A stretch of 30,064 nucleotides of DNA from Chara braunii. Lineage: Eukaryota; Streptophyta; Charophyceae; Charales; Characeae. The position numbers and the translations under genes were made by a program. Positions within the stretch are counted from its first letter, which is position 1. Every line of letters begins with the position of its first letter. The stretch is from assembly GCA_003427395.1 (NCBI GenBank), contig BFEA01000553.1, positions 43,259 to 73,322 of the forward strand, written 5' to 3'. The notes under the pieces are model-generated. The model was not told the DNA's origin. It made no database searches and was given only the letters and a program-made list of their open reading frames with translations. This document shows, in pieces, positions 1-10,368 of the stretch.

Positions 1-67
1 TGTGTGTGTGTGTGTGTATGTGTGTGTGTGTGTGTGTCGAGGGGAGGGAAGGGAAGACCCCTCTCCC

Positions 68-108
<41 letters not shown>

Positions 109-265
109 CCAACCAATCAATCAATCAATCAATCAAACAATAAATCAAACAATCAATCAATCAATCAGTCAATAAAAAAACAATCAATCAATCGATATTT
201 ATTTATTTATTTTCACACATAAAAAACCGCCCCCCCAAATTTTTGGTTTTTTTTTTTTTTGCACA
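1..265. repeat. Simple-sequence tract: (TG)n, (TCAA)n, poly-C, poly-T
   Basis: The window opens with a (TG)n microsatellite (1-37). A long (TCAA)n tract with a few interruptions follows (about 70-195), then an A/T-rich stretch, a C run near 230 and a T run near 245-260. The apparent ORF here, with repeated Asn-Gln-Ser-Ile units, is only the translation of the tetranucleotide repeat and is not a gene. Confidence 0.95.
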
Positions 266-699
266 GGCCGACGGAGGCCGACGTGCGCAGGCCGCGCGCG
301 CCGCCGCCTGACTGTGGCGTGGCCGCAAAAAAACTCGGCCGCGCGGCCTAGGCCGCGGGCCGGCCTCCTCGACCTCGACTGTACCTTAACGATATTTCGA
401 GTTTGACACTTGAGTGTCATAAGCGGTACTCGAACCCACGAGGGACCTCTTGATTATGGGCACTACATAGTACGCGATCATTGCGACTGCTTGCATATTA
501 TACATTGCTAGTCGATATGAGAAGGTCCTACGTCCGCACGGTTGTATACAAAGTCTCGCGTGCGTCGCATATCCGATTTCCGCATCGGAAAGTTATGGGA
601 TGGTTTCTGAAGGGACTATGATTGTGTGCATTGTTTTGTTTGTGTTGTTGTGTTTGTGTGTGTGTGTTTTAATTTTTATGTGTTTAGAGTGGTGTGCGT
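266..699. other. Unassigned segment with a tRNA-like fragment
   Basis: This stretch begins with a short, very GC-rich part (270-365) and then becomes ordinary sequence. On the minus strand, around 425-470, it holds a tRNA-like string: a B-box-like GGTTCGAGTAC preceded by AATCAAGAGGTC. I could not fold a cloverleaf, so it is at best a pseudo-tRNA or an old SINE head. 610-690 is TG-rich. No gene is visible. Confidence 0.4.
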
Positions 700-1146
700 G
701 TGGTGTGTGGGACGCGTCCTAGTCGATCGACGACGGGTCGCGCTTGGGACCTCAACCCCCCCAAGGCATCGGTTCCCGTGCGGGTCCAATAGAGGCGTAA
801 AACCGCTCGTACCCCCTATGCTACAACGTACGAGAAACGTCATCGGCTGGTCCACCTCTGCGATTGCAACTGATTAGCTTTCGTACTGTGGACTGGTAGG
901 GGCTCGCGAGAGGTATGGCTGGTCCACCGAAGGGAGGTGACAACTCTCGTAAGGTGGAGGTAAGTCGTGCCTCACTTTGGCCCTATGCTGTCGTAGGGGC
1001 TCGCGAGAGGTATGGCTGGCGCACTCGGCCGGAGCGGCTTGCGGAAGCTTCATGTGTGTTCGCGACGAGGACTAGACAAACTCTTACGTAACGTGGCCGG
1101 GAGGATCCCGCCCCGTTAGTGCGGTGCTGGACCAATGCGCTCGACA
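700..1146 (+). mobile_element. Diverged LTR 3' half (LTR C), same family as LTRs A and B
   Basis: This segment aligns collinearly with the last ~400 bp of the LTR at 15849-17664. Shared blocks, in order, are TCCTAGTCGA, CACCTCTGCGATTGCA / ACCTCTGCGATTGCA, GGTGACAAC, GTCGTAGGGG, GGCGCAC with CGGC, the CGTGRCATGGCCGGGAGGA-like block, and the terminal ATGCGCTCGACA. It ends in CA exactly where the other LTRs end. No primer-binding site follows (next bases CCGAGACATC), so it is a 3' LTR, a solo LTR or a fragment. The left limit is blurred by divergence; it is older than A and B. Confidence 0.7.
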
Positions 1147-2197
1147 CCGAGACATCTGAATGGATGCATGTATCACAAAATCTCTCCTTAGTCGATCTTC
1201 TAGATTGCTTTATCCTGATGGTTATAGGTTGACACGACATGGCGCTACTAGAAGTGCATCACGACCAGTTCACAAAGTTCGCATCGTGCTCGAGTCCACG
1301 AGGGAATGATGGGCTACGGCGGTGTCTACTATGCGCCGCCAGAGGTTCTTCGCCTGATGATGGTGCTAGGGGGGGATGGTGGGAGGGCATGTATAGGACA
1401 CCCGCGGACGTTCACATAACACACGACCATCTGCACACTCCCTTGGGCTGGCGCAGATAAGGATATTACAGACACTGCTTGCGCACCACCCAAGGGCTTT
1501 AGTGCAACGGTTGTTGTATGTTGGGCTGGACTATGAGGGGTTGCCCAATGTTTTTGGTCCATGGGGTTGTCTGGATGCTTGCACACTTGTCCCTTACTCG
1601 AGCTCAGCGTAGCACACGTTCAGACCATTAGAGGTTGTAGCTCAGTAGGTTAAACCACCAGTACCTGGTCTGGCTATCAACTGCAGAAAAAGATAGAGTA
1701 GAAACGTTTCAAGTTGGATGAATTTAGGCGCTCCTGTAGTTACCCGTACGTTTCCTAAAATCATGGCTTGTTAACGGGCACGACTTTAGAAAGTACTGCT
1801 GGTTTAAAACTGGTCATGACGAGTGTTCGAGGTTTGATGCCAAAAACATGAGTTCGTGATTTAACATTGTGAGGATGCAGACTAGGCTTGCGAGGGGTTG
1901 ATCACGTGGTCGCGGTATTGGTTATCTTAGGGCTCAACTTTGGGGGGGCATGGGTTCTGGGTGGGATTTTATCAAAGACTCTGTTGGGGGGAGGGTTGGT
2001 TGGACACTATCCCTACTGGAGGGTTGGGGCCCCTGTGGTAGTGGATAGGTCCTTTGGATTGACGTAGAGCTGGGATAGGCCCTGGTGGAAGATATTGTCG
2101 GGGAACCTGCATTAGAGGCTGCCTTAGGGGGTGAAGATTCGTATGTTACCCGTATGGAGAATATTGTCAGACTATAATAGCCCAGAGTAGCTCTCAT
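1147..2197. other. Unassigned, no gene seen; one long hairpin and an A-box-like site
   Basis: I see no convincing coding region. 1440-1496 is a 57-nt inverted repeat: CCCTTGGG at 1440-1447 pairs with CCCAAGGG at 1489-1496, with further inner pairing (GCGCA with TGCGC). At 1638-1649 TAGCTCAGTAGG matches the Pol III A-box consensus perfectly, but no B box lies at tRNA distance, so it may be a tRNA or SINE remnant. The 119-codon minus-strand ORF at 1934-2293 is Ser/Pro-rich and runs through a tandem repeat; I do not regard it as a gene. Confidence 0.4.
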
Positions 2198-2385
2198 TGA
2201 TGATAGAGGTTGGGGAAGCAGATGGTGGCCATGAACCCACGGAGGACGGAAACTAAAGTTACTCTGGGGGATGCTAATAGAATGCCTACACACCCAGCTG
2301 ATGATAGAGGTCCAGGGAGTGGATGGTGGCCGTAAGCCTACTTAGGACCGAAACTGAAGATGCTCAAGGTGCCAATAACCTTTGC
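2198..2385. repeat. Two-unit tandem repeat, ~101-bp period
   Basis: Unit 1 starts at 2198 and unit 2 at 2299. Both begin TGATGATAGAGGT and share GATGGTGGCC, the AGGACSGAAACTRAAG block and a following GMTGCTMA-like segment. The units are clearly diverged, so the duplication is old. No coding role is visible. Confidence 0.65.
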
Positions 2386-4838
2386 AAGAATTCAAGAATA
2401 ACCAGAAGATGTGACGATGATAAGGCTAGGATCTTTCTAAAACAGGAAAAGACTAGGATTTGCCTATGAGACTTGTAGTGGCATGCTTACCCCTAGCGCT
2501 CCCTCACAAGCATATTTGTGCGTATTTTTGTACCTCACACGAGACACATCTTTCATGATACTTGAGAAAATAGCACGCCTTTGCGTGGTCCACGACCAAC
2601 TCTCAAAAGTCAGGAATGACAAGCGCACAAATAGTCAGATCAAATAGTGTATGAGTGTGCACGTTGAGGGCACACACGGTTTTAGACAGACGTTTGTTTA
2701 TTTAGTGAGTTGATGGTGTCATTGACGACTTTGCCCAGTAGTGCGAGCTAGAGAAAGGTTTAAAGTTTTGATTAGCATCACTCGCGCAGTCAGCATAGAC
2801 ACTGGCGGAGTTATGGTCCACGTAAAGCTTAACTATTGAAACCGTAGTCAGAGGTGAATTTCGTTGACTTATTAGAAAGCGGTGTTCGGGTTCGTACAGT
2901 GTGATGTGTATTCACTACTTAGGTTGACCGTGTTTTGGTCGAAAGTAAAAAAACGCCAACGACCTTAGTTAGATTGGCATGAACGAGGTGTAGTACAAGC
3001 AAAAGTCAGGGTTTCCTGACGCCGAGGTAGTAAAAGTACGACCTTTCAAGGTAGTAGTCAATTGGGGGAGTCAAAATTCTTGACGACTGTGCGGTTTTGT
3101 CATTTACACGGTGACTGCGGGTAAGGCTGGCCCCTCCAAACAGTGGGGACGGGTGTGTAGTGACCATAGAACTTGTTAGAAGTAGCCGGTACGCCAAGGT
3201 TTAGCCTATGATATAGGTTGGCAGGCCTAGGCCCAGGGCGGATACACTTTATAATGAAATCCGCGTGTGCTATACTCAGCCTTGGGTCTAGCACTATTGG
3301 TTACAACACTCGACTTTCAACCTACAAATACAAGGATCTAGGCCAGCTGTTGGCGATGACTAAGGTTGTGAAGAATTATTGAAGGAGGTCGAGGGGTTGA
3401 GGGTCCTACGTACCATCCCCCGTGGCTTTTGGAGACAAGCCCGATCACGGGCCCGACTGGTAGGACCGCAGGGGAACCAACGGGTACCTCCTCGTTAGTC
3501 TTATTTTCTTTCTTTATTTTATTTTTTATTATTATTATTACTTTTTTTTTTATTATTACTATGGTTTCGTTTCGGTTTTGGGAAAAGGAATGAAACCAGT
3601 AAACATAGATTAATTGGTACAAACCTGAACTGTTGAAATACAGACACAAGTTTTCAAATCCAGATACAATTTGATGTCCATAATAACATAAGTATGAATT
3701 ACCCGAGGTTGGTCAACTTGACGATGATATCTTAAGACTGATGCCCGACACTTCGTCCTTCGTGACATCTGCATAAAACCCGTTAGCTCGATCATGGAGG
3801 CGTTTTTTTCCCAACCTCCTTTCTAGTAATTTCAGGGTGGTTGCTGGACCGGACGACCAGCGGGTGGTGTTAGTGGAAGAAGACGATGAAGTTGAAAAGC
3901 AGGGAGTTGACGAGGGGAAAGAGGAGAAGGAAAGAAAAGGAACTCACTTTTGTGGTCACCATTGTCGTGCTCGTCACTTTTAAAGTGTTCGTCGTACTGT
4001 TCGTTGGAGCGGTCATACTTGTTTGAGCGCTGCCTGTGTGTGGTTATGGTCACGATTCCTATTCAAGTGCGGCTTGTCACCAGATTACTCATCGTGATTT
4101 TGCTCGTGATCTACAACTGGGCGCCGTATTCCTTGTCTCTGTCCGAATGATTGTCCTCCTCATCTCTATAATCACGCAGCCATTGGTCTCATCGACATCC
4201 TTGTGCGCATTATAGGAGATCACTTTCATCAAGTAGTCGGCTTTTTCGTGAGGGCGTAGCTTCCTATGTTCTAGCCGTAGATTCATCCTCACTTTGCCCG
4301 AACATGGCGCAATACCAGGAGGTCTAACATCACGCATCTTTCCGTATTCTAGCGGAAGATTCATTTTCATTTTGTACATTTGGTGAGTAGTGGAGGAGAA
4401 CCTCGTTGGGATATCGATTGTTTGCTTGTCATGTTCAAGTTGCTCGTAGCCTTTGTTCTGCTCCTAGTTCATCGCGGAGGTATTTTGCATCATCGAGGTC
4501 GCCTTTCTTCCCGCGTGGCTTTATTTGTCTGCTTTGGTCGTGCTTCGTGGCATTCAAGGTCATCTTCTCTACAGTTTGATTTTTTTCCCCCTTTTCTGAT
4601 TTCGAACACTTGTCGTGTTGACGGTTAGGTGCATTCATGTCACTAGGGGCTACGTGGTGTGTGAGTAGGAAATGAACGAAAAGACGGTGTGGGAGAGGAG
4701 ATTTGGCGGTGCAAACAACGAAAGGAGAAAGGAGGTTAGAGGAAGGGTGAAAGTGGTCACGGAAGGGAGGACGAGATCGTAGTGAGAGGTGGAGGGTTCG
4801 AATAGCGAGGATTGTTTATCTATCGGGATTGTGGTTGT
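2386..4838. other. Long unassigned stretch
   Basis: About 2.4 kb in which I see no recognisable gene, RNA or intact mobile element. Only short ORFs occur, none with a protein-like motif. Local features are a T/A-rich low-complexity patch (3505-3560, ATT repeats and T runs) and purine-rich stretches near 3910-3940 and 4670-4760. It is probably old repeat-derived sequence. Confidence 0.4.
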
Positions 4839-4884
4839 CACCCTCACAAGCCGAATCGGAGTGCACCCTCACAAGCCGAATCGG
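4839..4884. repeat. 25-bp direct duplication
   Basis: A 21-base string beginning CACCCTCACAAGCC occurs at 4839-4859 and again at 4864-4884, separated by AGTG. The duplication lies exactly at the upstream edge of the recognisable integrase relic. It may mark the breakpoint where the element was truncated or joined to flanking DNA. Confidence 0.85.
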
Positions 4885-5930
4885 CGAGTGCTGAGGCAAC
4901 CTACTCCAAGACTGTCAAACTCTACTTTTGACCTGGCATGAGAGACATGATTTTCAGATACCGTAAATCATGTATGTTATGTCAGAAGAGGTCTACCACA
5001 AGAATGATTGAGTCTCTATTCCCTACAATTCTGGTAGAGTCAGGCAGCAGAGTTCATTTGGATCTCATTATCATGCCGCCAGACAAGGGTGGGATGAGAT
5101 ACATATTAAACATGAGAGATAATTTCTCTGGGTATGTTGAGGCAAAAGCTCTGAAAAGGAAGACAGACGAGCAAGTGGCTGACTGGATAGAATAAGTCTA
5201 TCTCAGGTATCATTTTATCAGAGAATTTGTCTCGGAAAGAGGATCAGAATTCATAAATGAGAATGTCAGAAGAACTACACTCAGGTTGGGTGTCAGAATT
5301 CAGTATGTGACTACTTACCATCCTCAAGCGAATGCACCTGTTGAAAGAGGACATAGAACTTTGAAAGATTCATTGGCCAAGTGGTGTGAAGGGAATCTCA
5401 ACAATTGGCCAAAAGTATTGAGAGTTGTTGTATATGCTGACAACATCACAGTCAAGAGAACTACTGGTTATGCGTCATTTACTCTATGGTATGACCGATA
5501 CGCTATATTGCCAATTGAAAGTATTGTCAAGACATGGTCAAGTCAAGAAAGTGACAGAGACTATTCTATTTCAGAGTTTCTTCTGATCCGGATAAGGCAA
5601 ATATCAGAAATTGATCAGGCAGTGATGGACGCTGCAGAAAGGATGACATCCAGCAGGCTATGAGATCAAGAAAGATGGAACAAGAAAAAATATATAAGAA
5701 AAGATAAATTGAAGACTGAAGATGTTGTTCTTCTGTTTGGTAGTTCTCTTGAGATGCAATGGACTAAAAGGTTGGAGCGCCGGTGGCTTGGTCCCTACAG
5801 AATCACAGGGGAGGCAGAAGGCAAAGTTTATGAGATTTCATAAATGGATGGATCCAGGGTTCATGACATGGTATCAGGTTCCAGGCTTCGTAAGTTCATA
5901 TTCAGAGATCCAAATCTGATTCCTACAGTA
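4885..5930 (+). pseudogene. Ty3/gypsy retrotransposon integrase relic
   Basis: An integrase inserts the retrotransposon cDNA into chromosomes. A single frame (codons starting at 4938, 4941 and so on) reads through from about 4885 to 5930. In order it shows the C-terminal half of the HHCC zinc finger (PGM motif, then CxxC at about 4974-4985), a catalytic core with Asp in VHLDLI and Glu in PVERGH, and a GPY/F module (RWLGPYRI, about 5776-5800) ending in a SRLRKF-like tail. Four in-frame stops break it: TGA 4929-4931 (at the conserved Trp before PGM), TAA 5193-5195, TGA 5661-5663 and TAA 5841-5843. The second catalytic Asp, expected in a SDxGxEF context, reads Glu (GAA, 5235-5237). Reverse transcriptase, RNase H, protease and gag are not visible upstream, so this is a 3' pol fragment and inactive. 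The VERGH motif and the following region resemble fungal elements. Confidence 0.92.
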
Positions 5931-6495
5931 ACCTCAAGGAGAGGGAAGAGAGGTTAGTCATCTAAGTAAGAGAACAGTTCCAGAGAACTAAGAGGAAAAG
6001 TACAGTGAGACAATGAGACAGCAAGACTGAATTTCCAAGAGGCTGTGATCGATCGAGCATGGTCAATTCAACATTTCAATTTTTCAGCATGTCAATTAAT
6101 TTTATGTTTCAGTAAGTAACAAAGTTAATAAGACTATAGCTGTGGTGCGGTGCTACAGTCGTTCTATGAGTGTCAAGTCCCTGAGAGTGTGGAATAACTG
6201 TAAAATCTGTTTCGTAAGTATTGACACAGTGTCAAAGATTTGAGAAGCTCATGGCTATGGCACATCAAAAGATATGATCAGTACTATCCTAAGATAAAGC
6301 GAAGAGCAGGTGGGCATGAAGAAGTTCACTTCTGTCTGACTAAGAGTTATCAGCAGAAGGACTTCGTATCTCTGAGTAAAATATTCATCCAAGATATTCA
6401 GATGAAGGCCGACACAAAGAAGTTCAACTTTACTTGACTGAGAGTGGTCAGTAGAGGGACTTCGTACCTTTGGCTAAGGGTTTGTCTTCGCTCGG
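5931..6495 (+). other. Region downstream of the integrase relic
   Basis: A-rich sequence immediately after the last integrase-like codons, with many AG-rich stretches (for example 5935-6010). It probably belongs to the 3' untranslated or LTR portion of the same retroelement, but I could not find TG...CA termini or a second copy in the window. 6300-6470 has two similar segments ending in GGACTTCGTA-type strings (6359 and 6458), a weak tandem duplication of about 99 bp. Confidence 0.4.
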
Positions 6496-6730
6496 ATGAG
6501 GAAAGGGACCTCTCTGAGATCAGCATTTCAGCACTTCCTTGAGACTGACGGGACGTCTTTTGGAAAAGAAAAGGAAAATTCCCAGCTGAGTGAAAGGACC
6601 TCTCTGGGGCCAGCACTAAGCATCCTTCTTGAGACTGAAGAGAGGTCTCCTGTAAGGGCTTGGTGCTGGTTATCATGTTGCTGTTCAGTGCCTCTTGAGA
6701 CTGACGGGACGTCTCTTGAGAAATGTTTGT
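6496..6730. repeat. Degenerate tandem repeat containing TTGAGACTGACGGGACGTCT
   Basis: The core TTGAGACTGA recurs at 6539, 6629 and about 6695. Two of the three copies continue CGGGACGTCT, and AAGGGACCTCTCTG / AAAGGACCTCTCTG precede the first two. Related GACGGGACGTCT and GAAGGGACGTCC strings recur at 7151 and 7340. The ORFs across this block on either strand simply follow the repeat. It lies directly downstream of the integrase relic and may be part of that element. Confidence 0.6.
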
Positions 6731-6829
6731 CCTGTTATGGGGCGTGGACAGTCTGCTTGTGGGTTATGATATGCTTGCCTGATTGTCTGTGCCTGTGTTT
6801 TTTCTTCTCTAACTTGAGGATGCATTGAT

Positions 6830-7250
6830 TGTCGGGGTCAGCCAAAGCCTTACCGCAGTAGGTTGCAATCTGGTGGGGTTAGCAGGTCCCCGACGCGAGT
6901 ATCGAATTTCGTAGTCGGCTGAGGCTAAGGCTCTGGGAGTCTGGCCTATGAGGTCGAAAGGGGTTAGCTGGAACCGTACCGCAGTCAGAGGATGCAATCC
7001 AGTGAGGTTAGCCAGAACCTGGAATAGTGGTTAGACCGGGTCCTACGTTCAAAAATCTGGGCGGGGCAGCCAGCGCCCTTGGCCAAAAACTGATAGGTGA
7101 GTCGGTCCTTGACCGCAGTGGTCGAATCCGGGTTTGGGACAGTTTGACCGACGGGACGTCTACTGTCATAGGGTGACCAGACCCGCTATAGCCTGGGTGT
7201 CCTGGCGAGAGTGCCAAAGGGCTGTCATACTCGAGTAGTGGGTATGCTGG
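6830..7250. repeat. Degenerate ~130-bp tandem repeat (ACCGCAGT core), 3 units
   Basis: The core ACCGCAGT recurs at about 6851, 6977 and 7113. The first two units share flanking text: RGGTTGCAATCTGG / GGATGCAATCCAG, then TGRGGTTAGC and GG(T)CAGCC/GGTTAGC upstream. The third unit is more diverged. No gene is visible in it. Confidence 0.5.
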
Positions 7251-7580
7251 TCCTGACCTGAAGGCAGGTCAAAGGGGTTGTCAAGACAAATGGTCTGACT
7301 AGTCATGGCCTGAGGCGGGCCGAATGAGGTATGTCAGACTGAAGGGACGTCCGACATTCCTTGCTAGTGGTGGGCCGAAACCAAGGCAATCAATAAATTC
7401 TTGGTATGAAGAGTTGTTATGTAATAATTATTATTTATTGTTTATTATTTTATTAATGGGTTTTATTTTGTTTACTTGTTGTCTGGCTGATAACTGTTGT
7501 GGAATCTACTTGCTGGGGCATAGTTGTTGTCTGTGGGACTCGCTGATTTTGCAGGTAATCAAATACTTATTTGAAGTTCC
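7251..7580. other. Unassigned, T-rich centre
   Basis: The 101-codon ORF at 7324-7629 crosses a T/A-rich segment (7420-7480) that gives a hydrophobic translation. The composition looks fortuitous rather than like a membrane protein, and the ORF then runs into the adjacent 71-bp tandem repeat. I see no family resemblance. Confidence 0.3.
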
Positions 7581-7790
7581 CAGACCAGAGAAGAGAAAAA
7601 GGGTTTGGTATCCCCTCCCTCTTTTATGAGAAGTTGAGGAGATGCGTCGCTCAGACCAGAGAAAGAAAACAGGCGTTTGGTATCCCCATCAGGTGCCTGA
7701 GAAGCTGAGAAGACGTCTTACTCAGGCCAGAGAACAGAAAAGAGGGTTTGGTATGCCCTATTTCCAGCATGGCAGACGGAGTGAGTACCC
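7581..7790. repeat. 71-bp tandem repeat, three units
   Basis: Units start at 7581, 7652 and 7723 with CAGACCAGAGAA / CAGACCAGAGAA / CAGGCCAGAGAA. Each continues through an A-rich patch to GTTTGGTATCCCC or GTTTGGTATGCCC, then a TGAGAAGYTGAG segment. The spacing is exactly 71 bp. The block may be the repetitive 3' portion of the retroelement whose integrase lies upstream, though that link is inference. Confidence 0.8.
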
Positions 7791-8015
7791 TCGTTACTGG
7801 GGTCATCCCTGGCATGGATGCCTGATCAAGAGCTAAGGTAACCTTCGTACGAAAAGACCAGCAGCTGAACAAGTCAAACAAGCAGACAAAATCCTTCTTG
7901 AAATTTTATTTGGTGGCCGACAGGCGGCCTGGTTCACAAGGAACTTGCGTCCCTGGCCTCAAGATATTCAAACTCTTAAGCCTGGGACACTACGAGTGAT
8001 GTATGAGCTGAGAAA
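7791..8015. other. Unassigned spacer
   Basis: No gene, repeat or RNA that I can support lies between the 71-bp repeat and the minus-strand Gly/Arg-rich ORF. Confidence 0.4.
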
Positions 8016-8480
8016 TCAGAAAGATGAGAAGAAATCGCGCTTGTACAGTATATAGAAAATTGCCATCAATTCAATCTGAAATAGAAAGAGAAGAAAGAAA
8101 ATATTGAAAAGAATGCAGCCATTGGGACGAGGAGCAGAGGGGGCAGTACAAGGAAGAGAGGGAACAATCACTAGGGCTCTACTTGTCGTAGGGGTGGTAG
8201 GAGCTCTGAGAGAGTAAGGAGGCGAGGAAGTGTTGGGCGCGCCGTAGCGCGCTTCGAATTTTTTTCGGAAATAGTCCATCCTGTCTGGGGATGGAGTTTT
8301 CTCGTACCACGAAGTGAGCGAATGGCGAGGATAGGGTCTCAAGTGTGCGCCATACCCCCGTGGCTCATCCTCCTCCTCCTCAGAACTATAATCACGCCAC
8401 GCACGAGCCGGCGATTCCTCCCGACCCTTACCCCCTCTCCCTCCTCTTCCTCTACCCTGTCCCCGACGTGCTTCAGGCAT
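8016..8480 (-). CDS. Hypothetical Gly/Arg-rich then acidic ORF, possibly gag-like
   Basis: I do not recognise this 154-residue ORF. It starts at ATG 8478-8480 with an RG/GR-rich segment (residues 5-22), then a Ser-Glu-rich acidic patch (about 31-38), a Tyr/Arg/Pro-containing middle (39-80), a Ser/Thr/Pro-rich stretch, and a hydrophobic tail from about 122 that derives from AT-rich DNA and is probably not real protein. An RG-rich basic head followed by an acidic patch can occur in retrotransposon gag proteins and in RNA-binding proteins. Neither a zinc knuckle nor a capsid motif is visible. Its surroundings are repeat-rich, so a decayed element is more likely than a host gene. Confidence 0.25.
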   Translation of the reverse strand: MPEARRGQGRGRGGRGGKGREESPARAWRDYSSEEEEDEPRGYGAHLRPYPRHSLTSWYEKTPSPDRMDYFRKKFEARYGAPNTSSPPYSLRAPTTPTTSRALVIVPSLPCTAPSAPRPNGCILFNIFFLLFLFQIELMAIFYILYKRDFFSSF

Positions 8481-10151
8481 AGTGCGGGGTTGAGTGCAAT
8501 TCGGAAAAGAGAAGAACGAAGAAAATGTATGACAGAACTACAAAAGTGGTAAGGGAAGGTAGAGAATAGGGGCGCAGACCAAGCGGCGACGTCGTATGCA
8601 CGATACGAGGGAGAAGAAAAAGAAGGAGGAGAAGCTATGTAAACTCACAGAGGGAGAAAAAAGAAAGAAAATGACATGAAAAGAAAAAGGGATGACGACT
8701 GCCAAAAACGCTACCTACAACAAGTCGCTGTGGTACGAAGAAAATGAATGAAGGATCTGGGCTACGTGTTGTTTTATACCGAGCATCTCAAGAGTTTAGA
8801 CCCAGCGGGGACGCTGGGTGGGGGTTTGGTATTATGTCGGAGGGCGCGGTGTCCCGGCTCTCCTCTGTGTACGGATCCCTACCTGGTATCGGCCTCTTGC
8901 CCTGATGCCGCGGCCTATGGGTATGTTCCCAAGTCAAAATCCTTGGTACCTAGGTTGTACCTTGGCATGGACCGACCCTGTTGGTGCTTGCCCTCAGCAA
9001 AAGGGTGCGCCACAGGGCTTTCCATTGGTCCACGCAGGCTCGGCGCCCTGCTGTACGGCAGAGCACTACCGGTCTGTGGTCGTGGTAGCCGCCGGGTTCG
9101 CCCAGGGACGCGAGAGTAAACACACCAGCGCTGTCATTTCAACTGCGCGCCGAGCTCCCCTCTACCAGGTTATGGGTTAGGTGCACGAAAACAAGTTGCT
9201 GTCGGAAAGGAAAAACTGAGCAAAGGGGGTAAAAGGAGAATAAGAAAATAAAAAGAAAAGAAAAGAAGGTAGAGCGACTGATCAGCACGAGAATCAAGAC
9301 CATTGCTTTAATTTGGAATAATCCAGTGAAGGTTGTCCGCTGCCTCGATTGGGTTTCCTCTTTCTTTACTACTATTATGATAGTTATTATTATTAACTTT
9401 TCAATTTTTCTGGCGAGGCTTCCCCGTTTTGGGTTCAGTCACTTCGTAGGGGAGGTCGACGGTTCAAGTTTTGGACTGCGCCTACGGTCTGACGGCCTAG
9501 GCTGGACCGACCCCTCGTAAGTCGCCTGAGTCAGAGGCACTTGATCGAGTGTCACGTGGTAAGGCCCCAAAAGAGGGACGAACCGCAGTCGTATCGGTAG
9601 GGAGCCTATCACCCCTGAAGAGGGTCATAAGCCCCCTCCTTGCCATCGGACACGAGCACCCGATAGGGGTAGGCTGAAGGTTGTTTTTGAAGTGAAAGGC
9701 GCGTCGTTAGTATTTCGTTATGGGTCTATAGTGTGAACTTGAAAGTCTGCGGTAATGAGCCATACCCGTTGGCGTCTCGCATTTCCTTTTTCCCTTTTGT
9801 GTGTTTCGCCTTAAATTAATTATAAAAATTATAGAATATCAGATTACAGAATTCTGAACAAGAAAAGAAAAATACTCTAGACTCTCGTTCAGAACACGGG
9901 GGTCGCGATATGGAGAGAGCTTATAAAAGAGAAGGGAAGTTGGTTATCTAGCCACTAGTCCGTGGTAGCTCGCAGAATATTCCGCTGCGCTGGTACCACT
10001 GGTCTGAGGGAAAAGGGGTGGAGCGTTGGAGACCTGTAAGGACTATCTGTGTGCAGGCGCCTGGAAACTAAGTCCTTGGCTATCCCGAGTGGCTATGGCC
10101 GACCGAAATGGCCTGCGTGGTTACTGGTTGAGGTATATGAAATATTCCTAG
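8481..10151. other. Unassigned; purine-rich tract and TATA-like site
   Basis: 8500-8750 is strongly purine-rich. 8800-9180 has moderate GC and overlapping ORFs in two frames with no protein-like motif. 9210-9280 is again A/G-rich. 9540-9700 is GC-rich with several short complementary strings such as CCCCT/AGGG. At about 9921-9928 CTTATAAAAG is a good TATA-box match, but I see no transcript start or coding region tied to it. No gene is supported. Confidence 0.35.
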
Positions 10152-10368
10152 ATGTGGGAGAGAGACGACGAGAAGGGTACCTTAGTGGAGACTATACTGA
10201 CCTACGGTAAGCCTGACAGGGACGTGAGGTTAAAGGTTAATGTGTGTGGAGGTAGAGAGCAGGAAATAAAAAGGAACGAAGGACTACAGGTCGCGGTTAC
10301 CGAAGCTCGCAATAGGGCCGAGCGGAGGTGCAGGCGAGACGGGGTGACTCCAAGTATGCGGGTCATGG
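10152..10368 (+). pseudogene. Hypothetical ORF cut by LTR A
   Basis: An ATG-initiated ORF (about 72 codons before the LTR) with a charged, protein-like composition rich in Arg, Glu and Lys. The frame continues for 21 more codons only because it reads into the terminal bases of LTR A, which begins at 10369. The right flank of LTR A (12185 onward) does not continue it. I do not recognise a family. It may be a gene or older element fragment interrupted by the LTR, or a chance ORF. Confidence 0.25.

Noticed and set aside
69-195. Telomeric repeat
   Set aside because: The unit is the tetranucleotide TCAA, not a G-rich telomere unit, and it is interrupted and short.
425-520. A tRNA gene on the minus strand
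   Set aside because: A B-box-like string and an AATCAAGAGGTC segment are present, but the anticodon, D and acceptor stems do not pair, so no cloverleaf can be drawn.
1638-1720. A tRNA gene beginning at the perfect A box
   Set aside because: No B box or T arm lies at the required distance and no acceptor stem is found.
8748-9180. Overlapping ORFs of 123 and 120 codons
   Set aside because: They occupy two frames of the same GC-rich stretch, show no motif, and neither has a protein-like advantage over the other.
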